A stretch of 64,000 bases of DNA from Molossus alvarezi (Eukaryota; Chordata; Mammalia; Chiroptera; Molossidae): positions 58,645,596-58,709,595 of the forward strand of contig CM073889.1 of assembly GCA_037176705.1 (NCBI GenBank), read 5' to 3'. A program made the translations under genes and the position numbers. Shown piece by piece: positions 22,547 through 34,500 of this stretch (position 1 is its first letter; the number at the start of each line of letters is the position of its first letter). The notes below the pieces were generated by a model. That model saw only the letters and a list, made by a program, of their open reading frames with translations. It was not told the origin of the DNA and made no database searches.

Positions 22547-25500
22547 CTCCTGTTCTGGGAGCTAAACAAAGTCACAGGCTAGTATCCTTATAGGTGATCA
22601 GTCGCCACACAGGTAAGGTTTGGTCTTGGCAGAAGTAACATTACTTCCAAAACAGGATTCTGTCTCTGTCTTAGTTTCCTAGGGCTGCTATAACCAACCA
22701 CCACAAGCATAGTAGTTTAAGATACACATATACTCAAATGTATTATCTTACAAGTCTGGGTTTTGGAAATCTGAAATGGATGTCACTGGGCTAAAAGCGA
22801 AAAATATTAGTGCAAATGTGCTGATATTGAAACCATATTTGTTCTTTTGCTCTCTTATTGAGTATCATATCTCTCATTTTGGGGGCACAAATATGATTAT
22901 CATATTGTCCTGGTTTATGCTTACATGTTTAAGAATTACATAATATAGATTTAGTAGCATTACACATATTATAAAGTATCAAGTTAAAAAATAATTGCAT
23001 CAGGGCCACATTCCTTCTAGAGGCTCTTGGGGAGAATCAATTTCCTTCACTTTTCTAGTTTCTAGCAGCGGTTCTCAACCTGTGGGTAGTGAACCCTTTG
23101 TGGGTCGAACAACCCTTTTACAGGGGTCACCTAATACCATAGGAAAACAAAATTACAGTTATGAAGTAGCAACAAAAATAATTTTATGGTTGAGAGTCAC
23201 CACAACATGAGGAACTATATTAAAGGGTTGCGGCATTAGGAAGGTTGAGAATCGTTGAAGCATCTGGACCATCTGGACTTCTGTGTTCCTTGGTTCATGG
23301 CCTCTTCCTCCATCTTCACAGTCTGTAGCACACCAAATTCAAATCTGTAATTTTGACTGACCCTCTGCTTCCTTCTTATAAGGGTTATTGTGATTACATT
23401 GGGCCCACCTTCATAATGCAGGACATTTTTCCATCTCAAAGCCTTAATTTAATCTTATTTGTAAAGTCTCATTTGCCATGTAATTTAACATATTCACAGG
23501 TTCTGGGTGTTGAGATGTAGATATATTTGGGGGTCCATTAATCTGCCTACCATACCATCAGGTGCCCAGAATCCTCCAAATTAATGGCCCAATATATTAA
23601 TGTATAATCCTCTGGCCCCTAAGAGTACATGCCACTGAGCTTGTTAGGTAAGATGAGGGATGGAGGTGTGTCTAGAATTTTCTGCCCAATTTAAGAGTCT
23701 TGAATACATCTGGTTTCACTAATAAGAACCCTCTTGTCCCATGCATTATATGTTAACAAGCCTCAATCTCACCACTGGAAATCCATCTCTGACATTCTAC
23801 ATGCTGCACAGCTCACCCTCTGGTGTGGACTGAGATGTAGAGAACTGAAGCACTTGTGGTAGCATTGTGTGATTAGTATGCCAGCTGGCCACCCAGAATG
23901 TGAGTTCCCAAGCACAGCTTCCACTGACTCTCCACTGTGGCCTTTGATATTAGACTGAAGATCTGCAAACAAGGAAGTTGCATAGCTGGGGATGTGTAGG
24001 AAGCAAGAAATACTCCCCAGGTTCTGGCTTTGGGTCTTTAAAGAACAGGTGGGTAGAGGCCTGACACTGTATGCAGGGCTGTACACATTATCTCATCTAA
24101 CACTTTCAACTACACAGGCAAGTAGGCCATGTTGAAAGATGAGGAAACTGAGACAGCGGTGACCTGCCTAAGCTCACACAGCTAGTAGGTAGCAGGGCCA
24201 GGGCCAGACTCAGCTGTGCTTACTGTTCCATGCTCATAAGGAATTGGCCAACCCCATTACTCCATCCAGCCTGTCCTTGCTGAGCCTCCTCAACTGCTGA
24301 GGTTTCCCTAGGCCTGCCCAGGCCTGTTGCAGGACCTTGGACAACTCATAGAACCTTTCTGAACACCATTTTTTTTTTCATCTTAATGCTGAGAACTGCC
24401 CCCCATAAGAAACTTGGAGTATTATTGAATCTAGGCCAGCAAACAGAGCTGCTTCTTTTTTTAAATTTTTACTCAAGAAATAATTATCCAATGTTTATTA
24501 TGTAACTCTAGACATAGGAAATAAAGTTATTGAATAAAATGGAATAGAAGACAACTTTTCGAAACTAAATACAAACATGAAATTACAGATAAGAAGACAT
24601 AGGTTAGACCTGGCTGGTTTGGCTCAGGGGTTAGAGCGTCAGCACGCAGACCAAAGAGTTGCAGGTTTGGTTCTGGTCAAGGGCATATACCTCAGTCACA
24701 GTTCAATCCCCTGCCCCGGTCAGGGTCATGTCCCTCCCTCCCTCCCACTCTATCTGAAAATCAATGGGAAAATATCCTCAGGTGAGGATTAAAAGAAAAA
24801 AAGACAGGTTATCCTTGAAAGAAAAAAAAATTGATGTACAATAATTGACATTAAGATGTGTAGGCTACATTACAGAATAATAAAAAATTCAATGGTGATA
24901 AAATGGAAATTTTCTACCTGGGAAAAATAGGCAGATAACTTTTGTGCTGCATTTAGGATTCTGGAAATTGCCAGAATCTCCTTTATGTTTACAACGCACA
25001 TGCATGAACACTTCATTTTAGGACAGATTGAGTTTCATACAATCTTTAACTACATTTTATAGAATGGCTGAGTCATTTCTATCAACTAACAATTAAAAAA
25101 CTGTTAATTTTGACGGAACCTTTGTTTGTTTTGAGTTATGTGATTATTTGCACATGTTGCAAGAGCATCAACTCAGCTGAAATGGGTATTCTTTATCTAG
25201 TACCTTGAAAAATATCGAGTTCAGCCCCAGTAATAAAGCATGCATTTCTGTGAGAACAGTAAATACAATGGTTTTAGACCACAGCTTCCATCTCTTCGCA
25301 GTTTGTAAAATCAGTTAAGAGAGTTGCAACCAATATTCATTAGAAAATGAAATGAAAAAGGTTAGACTAGGATAGAATATATTAGGATCCTTGTAGTAAT
25401 GTTAAGTCTTAAGTGGAGTATGTGTGCGTGGTGTGTGTGTGGTGTGTGTGTGTGTATATGTGAGTGTGTGTGTGTGTGTGTGTGTAATACATATTGCTTT

Positions 25501-28500
25501 TGAAATTTTTTTCTTAATGTTCATTTTCTCTGGCAAGCTTGGATTAGAAGCTATACACCAGTAAAAACAAACAAATAAAAAAAACAACCTTTGCACTAAG
25601 GTGGAAAATGCACAGAAAGTAGCACAAACCCCATGTGCACAGGTAAAGGAACAGGCCCTGACCTTGAAGAGTAACTACTGTCCTGACTTCTCACGGTATA
25701 CCTTAGCCACACCTGCTTTTGAACTTTGTGTCCAAAGAATTATGCAGTACTATATATTCTTTTTTTTTTTTTAAGTTTTTCTTCTTTATTGATTTTAGAG
25801 AGAGAGAAAGGGAGAGGTAGACAGAGTTGGAAACATAACTGAGAGAACATCAATTGGCTGCCTCCTGCATGCCCCCCACTGGGGATCGGGCCCACAGCCT
25901 GGGCAGGTACCCTGACTGGGAATCAAACTGGCGACCTCATGGTGCATGGGTCGACGCTCAACCACTGAGCCACAGTTGTCAGGCTATATATTCCTTTTGT
26001 GTCTGCTTCTTTCTCTCAGCATGGTGGGAGATTCATCCAGCTGCTGCATGTACTTGTGGATTGTTTATCCTCCTTGTTGTCCTGTGGTGGTTTCTGAAGT
26101 GGGGTCCCCAGACCAGCAGCAACAGCCCTCTGAGTGAGGCTGATGCTGGCCTTGAGAGAATCCTGTGGGGGCATATTTTTAGCCACTGTTCTTAAGAGAG
26201 AAACTCATATTTCTGATCAGTTTTTTTTTTTCCCCCAAGAAAGAAGGGATTAGGTGCTTTTATTCCATGTGAAAACTAAATGAGGGAATGGCTCTGTAAA
26301 CCCTTTTGAGGTTCCAAAACCCCCTAAACTGGCATCTTCTCCCTTACTTTCTCTTGCCTTCTGCTCCCCTCTGAATGATCCCTCTCCTTCTCTCTCTTCC
26401 ACCTCACCTGCCCCTTAAGGCCCCAGTGACAACCCTGTGATTCATTCCTCAGGGCACACTGAACATGCTGTCCTTCCTTTCCTAGGCCTCTGCCCTTGGC
26501 CTCCAGAGCATCTGTGCTCCTGCTGCATTCCCAGCTTCTGGTTTTCCTAGCTGATACTTCTGCCTCTGCCCAAATGCTGGTGTCTTCAGGGCCCAGTTCT
26601 AGGTCATTGTTTCTTCTTCTGTTACCTCTGTCTTCCAGTGTCAAAGCCGCCTGTCTTATCTCAACAGACATATGCTGAATGAATGAATAAAAAAATTTAC
26701 CATATCTACCTCCTCATCTTCCCTCACCCCCAAAGTGGTTTGTTCTCCATGGTCATTGGATGAATAAATGATCTCAGTGTTCATCCAGATACCAGGTTGT
26801 CACCCTAGTGATCTCCCCCACTTCAACTGCCTCCATTCTCAGTCTCCAATCTGGGTGTTATAAGGAAGAGAGCTATGAAATGGGTCTTCCAGAACTCTGG
26901 CCCTCCTTGAGCTTAGCAAGAAAGGTTGTAAGCAAGGAAGGAAACAAACAAATCAGAGTGTCTGATGAGGAAACGCTCCAGAAGGAAACAGGGTGGGAAG
27001 GGAGACTGGGAGTCAAGCAGGTAATGTCAGGCAGGCCTCTGAGGAAGGGCATCTGAACTGAAACCAGATGAAGGGAGGGGCCCTCCAAGAAAAGGCAGAG
27101 TGGCAAAGGGGATCTAGGTAGAAGGAGGGTAAGTGCAAAGGCCCTGAGGCAGGACCAGAAACATAGGGGATATCTGGAGAAGAGTGATAGGGTTGGTGGG
27201 AGCATGGGAATTTGGGCTGCTTTCCCTTGTTGGATAAGGAGCCCTTAGAAGGTTTCTCCTGTCTCTGACTTTAGGCTCTGTCCCAGGACTCCCAGGATTT
27301 GGCAGGGTCTCAATCCCAAAGCTGCAGGTTTAGCCTGAGGCTACTTGCCAAGCTGGGCACTGGTGGAGAGTGCTTCTTTGTACTTGTACAAGGGGTGTAT
27401 GGGCTCCTGGCAGGTCTCTTCTCAGTCCCTGTGGTTCTGCATTTCTCACTGCAGCCACAAGCCTCGGAATAGGACCCTGTCTGGTTCTTGGATGGAATTA
27501 AGCAGCCTGGTCCCCAGTGAGTGAGACTCTTCTTGGGAAGGCTTCATGTAGGAGGTGACACTGTAGACTAGGGTGACAACTAGGCAGTCTCTGGGTTCCA
27601 CTCATATGTTTCTGAGTGGAACAGGGGGAAAATCCAAGTGGGGAAAGATGGCCCATCATGGTAGCCTCAGGATGCTTGGCCTGGACCCCCTGCTCCTACT
27701 GCCCCTCACCTCTCCTCCCCCAGCTGGCACTGAGGAATGCCCTACGCTACTTCCCCCTGGATGTCCAGAAGCTGCTGGCACCTGAGTTTGCCCAGGAGCT
27801 GCGACTATATGGGCACATCTATATGTACCGGTTCTGTCCCCGCATTGAAATGAGGTAAGTGCTGGCAGGAAAAAAAGAAGGACCTAGGAGGGATTATGCT
27901 GGAGGTCAGAAACCCCAGAGAGTCAGAAGGGAAGAGGATATTGGGGATGTCCACACTAGGAGGCCTATGGACGTGGTATGCTGAGCCAATGCCCCTTACA
28001 GAGGCATTGTTGTAAGAGGGGCGGCAGTGTTGTCATCTGTGGGAGTCTGCAGCCTAGAGCTGGCTAAAACCCCCAAGACTGTCCAGAAGATGGGTCCTTC
28101 TGGTTCACTCTCCTGGGCAGTCAGTCCTTTGCAGTTCTGGAGCCAAACTGTATACAAAATCCCTTCCTAAACCCCATGTTTTGTGTCTTGCCAGAGGACA
28201 AGAGGCTTAGAGGGTGGCTCTGCCAGTGTCTTCAAATAGTTCAGGCTTTCCATTAGTTCTCTGAAGCTGAATTGTCCTTGGCACTGGAGGTCTTGTGAAA
28301 CCATGGGTGGCTGGGTCTCACCCCACATTGCACAGTCAGCTGTTCAGGGTGGGAGGATCTACGTATCACAGTTCCCAGATGCTGCTGCCCTACTCAGGTA
28401 TCACACTGAGCATCCTTGTTCTTGGATAGGCCAAAAGCCAAGACTTGTCTGGGATCACCCCCAGGAAATGGCATGAACCCCGTAAATACAGAACCATATT

Positions 28501-31500
28501 ACTTCATTCCTGTTGTGCCCTGCTGCCTGGCACCTGCTCTGGAATTGGTGCCCAGAAGCACAGGTGGTGTGAAGGAAAGAAGGAAAGGATAAACTGCACC
28601 CAGAGTAGAGGCTTCTGAAAAGTAGACATCAGCTTTGCTTCAAAGTCAGCGTTCTCCCAGTTGGAGCCTGAGGAGAAGGGAGGAAGGGTGGCCCAGAGTG
28701 GGGTGGGGGTCAAACTCCCCATACCTGGAAAGGTCGGGGGTGCAAAGCACGAGGTGAGCACCAGAGTCGGTTGGCCTTGGTTCCTGCTGGGAGCTGCCAG
28801 GTGACTTCTGCAGCAGGATGTTGGGTCTCACTGTCCACACCTTTGTGCCCTCTCCTCGGCACACCTAGCAGTGGACTCACCTTGCAGGGCCTACCCAATG
28901 AAGCAGTACCCGTGCCGGACGAAAGCTGCAGCAGCCATCATGCATATGATCATGAACAACTTGGACCCAGCTGTGGCCCAGGTAACGGGCCAGGGACACT
29001 GAGGCAGAGTGCCAGCGCAGACCACCAGAATGTGAGACACACAGGAAATGCAGTTAAGCTTTTTATTTAGAAGTAATGATAGATATCCAGGAAGTAAAAA
29101 TAGTGCAGAGAGGACCACACCCCCTCACCCCCAGTGGCTCCTTCTTCTGTAACTATAGCACAACATCAACACTGGGACATCAATATAGGTGTAGTAGAAA
29201 TGTATAATTTTAAGTTTTCTAATAGCCACATGAAAAAATAAACAGAAACATTTAATACTGTACTTTGTTTATCCTGATATACCTACCTAAACTATTATCA
29301 TGTTAACATGTACTCAGTAAAAAAAATTATTGAGATATTTTACAATTTTTTTCTACTAAGTCTTTGAAATCAGGGGTATGTTTTACACTTATAACATGTC
29401 AGACAAGCCACAATTCAAGTGCTCGATAGCCATATGTGGACGACACAGGTCTGGCCACACGTGCCCATCACGGGCCTCCTTGATAGCCAGTCTATACGTC
29501 AGATCTCATATTTGAGAAAGGATAGCTTTTGTGGGATGAACCTCTAAGTATTATGCTTGAGGGTGATATGGTCCTGGAATTTGACCACCCTGCCTAGTGG
29601 TGAGAGCTTCCTCAGCACTGGCCCTGGCCCCAAAACCTGATCACCTGACATTGACCCCAGACCCAGCTTTGTTCCTCACCCCAAGCTGTTACCTCAGTCA
29701 CAAGTGGACCGATGTTCCTGCAAAGGCTTCTATCCCCGGGCTTCACCCCTCTGGCTTTTCCCCTTGCCCCATCACTCCTTAAAGGGACATTGGCCACCTT
29801 GCCCTGTAGAGCCCAGTGTAGGGTAGGGACCCTCCCTTCCAAGACCACCATCTCAGATGACACTGTGTCTTCTCCAGTTTCCCCAGGAGCTTGTGACCTA
29901 TGGAGGAAATGGACAGGTGTTCAGCAACTGGGCTCAGGTATGCTGGACTATGAGGCCTGGCCCCCATGCCCAGGCCTTTCCCCGGACCACGTCCTCTGGC
30001 TTGGAGGGAGGTTATAAACCCAGGGCTCAGGACTCAGGTCTCTGCCTGCCTGATGCCTAAGATCACAGCATTGGAGACACTTTGGGGATGTTGAAGGTTC
30101 TAAGGACAGGAGTGGCATTATTGAAGGCACCAGGAGCCACTAGAGTGTAACAGAGAACTAGGCAGGGCCACTGAGGCCTGGGGAGCTCTCAGAGCTTGGA
30201 CAGTGGCCTGGGGCCCACAATGGGACCCTCAGTTACAGAGGCCTCCATGCTTTTCTCTTCCCTCCAGTTCTGGCTGACGATGTCCTACTTGTCACAGATG
30301 ACAGAGGAGCAGACCCTGGTCATGTACAGTGGACACCCACTGGGCCTCTTTCCAAGCAGCCCTGGAGCCCCAAGGCTGGTCATCACCAACGGGATGGTGG
30401 GTCCTGGGATAGCCAGGCACAGTGCTGGCCTGGGGGCAGCAGGGAAAGCCAGGTGTCCCTGATACCCACTTATGTGCTGTTTCCAAGGGTGTTGTGCTGC
30501 CCTTAGTCCTTGGTTCTTGTCCCTCTTTTCCAGGTCATTCCCAACTACTCTTCTAGAGAAGAGTATGAGAAACTCTTTGCCATGGGGGTTACAATGTAAG
30601 TCTCTGTTTCAGTTTATATTATATCATTCCAGTAAATATCATATATTTCTACTTTTATTATAAAACAGTAGCAATGTTAAATACAATTTTGAAAAATACA
30701 ATCACAACACTATAGCAATTTTATATTTACATATTCCCTAGTAGTTTATATGAATATGCTTACAATTTTTATATACTTATATGCAAGTGAACATACAATT
30801 TGAATCCTGCTTTTTCCCAACATTTTATTATGAACAATTTCAAACATACAAAAAATTGGAAGAATTAACTGTAAACACCAAAAATCTGCGATTAATGTAC
30901 TACTAAACTCACTTTATCTAGTGTCTATCTTTCTGTCCCTCTATCCATCCATCTGTCCAATTGGTTAATGCATTTCAAAGTAAGCTCTAAATATTGCAGA
31001 CTGGAATTCAATATTTGCTTTTATTTTTTTCTTTCAAAGTGAAATTTACACATAATGAGTTGTATACATGGCACATGTACTATTTGATGTGTTCTAACAA
31101 ATACACGCATCTGAACAATTCAAACCCCATCAAGATGTAAAATACTACCATTTCATTTATTATCAAATTAATGCATTTTCTGGTCTCACTCTCCTGCTTG
31201 CCTTCTTTTCTGTGGCTAGGTATGGCCAGATGACAGCGGGCAGTTATTGCTACATCGGTCCCCAGGGAATCGTCCATGGCACAGTGGTGAGAGACAGGGG
31301 TCATGCCTGGTATCAGGGGATGATAGGCAGACATGCTGGGAGTGGGCACTGAGCTCCTGACTCCTCTCCCTGCAGCTCACTGTACTGAATGCTGGGCGTC
31401 GGTACCTGGGCATCGAGGACCTGGCTGGGAAAGTCTTTGTCACCTCTGGATTGGGTGGAATGAGTGGTGCTCAGGCCAAAGCCTCAGTCATTGTGGGGTG

Positions 31501-34500
31501 CATCGGTGTGATAGCAGAGGTGAGCACACCATAGGAGCTGAGTCCTCATTCCTGCCCACCTCCCTCCAGAGCTACTCACATCCACACCCCTCTCTTCTCT
31601 TGCCCTCTGTCTCGCTCCCTCTACAAAGCCTCTGAGGGTGGGTTCCCAGCACAGTATACACCTCCTGCCTTCAAAGTGACCATCGTTTTCCATGGTCAAT
31701 GCCTGGTTGGTGCTGTCTCATGAAACTGACCTTATGTGGGCACCGCTTCCCTTACCCCACAGAATGCCTGGAGTATAGCAGGGAGTATATGTGTGTTAAT
31801 AAATGAATATAGACTCCCCCAACTCAGGCCGTTCACTATCAGGTGGGGGAAGCAGATGAGTTGCCCATCAGTAGAGAGGAGTGCAGCCTCTTTTTCTCAG
31901 TAGCTGTCACAGCTTTCTTTGGTGGTGCCAAGGACAGAAAGAGAAGTAGGAAGAGGAGGTGAGTGATTCTAAGAAAAGCCTTGGTGATACACACCAGTGG
32001 AATTTGCACTTAGTGGTACAAAACCTGTGACATACATAGCTGTACTTGTTAGAAGCCCATTTTGCTGCAGATAACAGAAAACCAAGCTATGGCAGTTCAC
32101 ATAAATAGGGCTTTATTTTTCTCATGTAACCAATAGTATTGGAATTGGTTCAAGAGCTCAGTCACTTTAGAGCCAATGTCTCTAGATTCTCTTGGGCTTC
32201 CCTTGTGGTTAGCAAATGGCTGCCACAGCCTCAGCCATGCCATCTAAATTCAAGGCAGGTAGAATGGAGAAGGGGAAGTACCAGCTATGGCTGACTCTAT
32301 TTTAGCAAAAATAAATAATGTCTTGAAACTCTGGTTAGTATTGGATCAAATGGATATTCTTATCTACAAGGCAGGTGGTGACAGTGGAAAGGATATTTGT
32401 GATTAACTTGGACATGGTTTTTGTCCTGGAGCTAAGCACAGTGTCACCCTAAACACAATCTGGGTTCTGTTGATAAAGAAGGCAGGAAGGAGAATGAACA
32501 TTGGAAAGCAGCTCATAGTGTTTTCCCTGACAATGTGTTATAAAAGTGGGTGATCTACATGGGAGGATGACATCTACCCAGTGGAGGGTGAAACACCCTA
32601 GGATGATTTGTCACTGAGTAGCTTCGTGCTTCATGGTTACAGGTGGATAAAGCAGCCCTCATGAAACGCCACCAGCAAGGTTGGCTTATGGAAGTGACCG
32701 ACAGCTTGGACCAGTGCATTGAAAGACTCAGGTACAACTCCTGATGAGTTATCATCAAAAGTGGGGAGACCATGGGAAGGGGCCCAGAGGCTGGATCACT
32801 CTATATAGGCCTGTTCCATGCCGGACACCTGGCCACAGGTGGCCACCAAACCAAGTGACCACTCAGAAGCAGTATAGTAGGGTCTTCTAATGTCTGTTTC
32901 TCACTGGTCAATATTGCTGGTGTGTAGGAAATCCCTGGGTTTGTGTACTTTGGTGATCAGACTCTTGGTTCCGACAGATTTTCAATCATTCTCTTGTTTT
33001 CCTCCTATACTCAGCCAGTTTTACAAAGCATGTGTCTGTGTTTCTCACTGTTGTGACCTCAGTGCTCAGCCCAGAACTGGCATATAGTAGATACTCATTG
33101 AATTTATTGGGGAAACACGAACCTTTAAAAAATGGAGCTTTTCCCTCAGTGTGACTCCATCATGTTCAATATTCGATCTTCCTTCTTATTTGCACTGTGA
33201 TTGCCTGCGCAGTGTGTGTGTGTGTGGGGGGGGGGTAGCATTTCCCCTCCTGCTTGATGTCTTCTGAGGTATTTTAGTGGGAATTGGGGATGGGAGACTG
33301 CCCTGGGGCTGCTGATCAAATGCCATTTCAGATGCTGACTTGCTTTGCAGAGCTGAGCCTTTGTGGGAAGATGCATTGGTGCTATGGCTCTCCATCCTGG
33401 CTAGACTATTCTGATCAAAGGGGGCTTGCATGAAAATGTTCACATACTCACATAATTTGAGAAATATTTCCATTTCCAAGATGGGATACTATTTGACATA
33501 TGTCTTTCTAAAATACTAATTTGACCACATTGTGTCCCCGTGTAAAACTCTCAGATAACTAACTCTCCACTAATTATAGGATAATTTTTAAACTCCTACT
33601 GTACCACTAAAGGCTCTTGCCTGATTTGGCTCCTATCCCTGTTAATGCTGGTTAGCATCCTGAATATACACACACACTCGTACACTCTCATATACACACA
33701 TATCCACTTGCATGTGCACACACACACACACACACACTTCCAACCATTCTGATGTTCTTGTCATTTCTAAATATACCTCTTCAATCTGCCATCTCCCTCT
33801 TGACATTCACACAAAGTTTGGACTTAATTCCTACCGCCACACACACACAATCATTTTACATCAGTTTAACAAACTGCCGTAAGCAGCCTGTCTCATCACA
33901 TTTCTGCTTCCTAAGCTGCAGAAGACACAGTTGGGAATGGAGTGATGGGGCTCATAGTACTCATTCTGGCCCTTGGGTTGAGAGGCAGCCTTCCTTCTCC
34001 AGCGTCCCTCAATGCTCTGGGACCATGTGCCCTTCTCCCACTTTGTTATCCTTGTGCATCTGGGAAAGAGGAGCGTCTCTGGCTTCCCTGGCATCTCTCT
34101 GCCAAGCAAGGCCTTCAGTTGATCTGCATCTTTGAATGGGTACCACACTGCCCTACTGTCCCACTTATTGTTACTTTTTGATACCTCTCGTATCTGTGAG
34201 AAATTTTATGTATTCAAATCTTCTATTCCCCAAAATATACTTTTTTTTTGGTACTTTTATTTTTCCAAGTAATTTTTGGAATCAACTTTAGTGACTTTTA
34301 TTATTTGAGGATGACCTTGAGTGAATTCTAGAAACCTCCTTATTAGAGTTCTAACAACAACATCCCTAATTCTAAGTATTGTCTCAAGAAGGATTTTCAC
34401 CATTGTCAGTTCTCCTGTCTGGGGTATTCAAGTCTGCTGTTTCCCTTATGGTTTGGGTTCTCCAAGTACATGCCTCATAGGTTCCTGAATTTCAGGCCCT

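Larger units (their letters stand above)
19297..27723 (+). other. UROC1: UROC1 intron 1
   Basis: 8.4 kb. Holds a plus-strand LTR (about 20790-21560), a (CA)n run (22508-22544), a MaLR-like LTR split by a SPIN-like element (22671-23555), a MIR (about 24055-24235), Ves SINEs at 24609-24803 and 25760-25983, and a (TG)n run (25420-25485). The remainder shows no gene. Confidence 0.6.
27855..30533 (+). other. UROC1: UROC1 introns 2-5
   Basis: Intron 2 (27855-28887) is unique sequence with nothing recognised. Intron 3 (28982-29877) contains a hAT-Charlie-like fragment at about 29180-29460. Introns 4 (29938-30267) and 5 (30397-30533) are short and show nothing beyond splice signals. Confidence 0.5.

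Noticed and set aside
33669..33738. Regular CA repeats as a CRISPR-like array
   Set aside because: Simple microsatellite with no spacers, in a mammalian intron.
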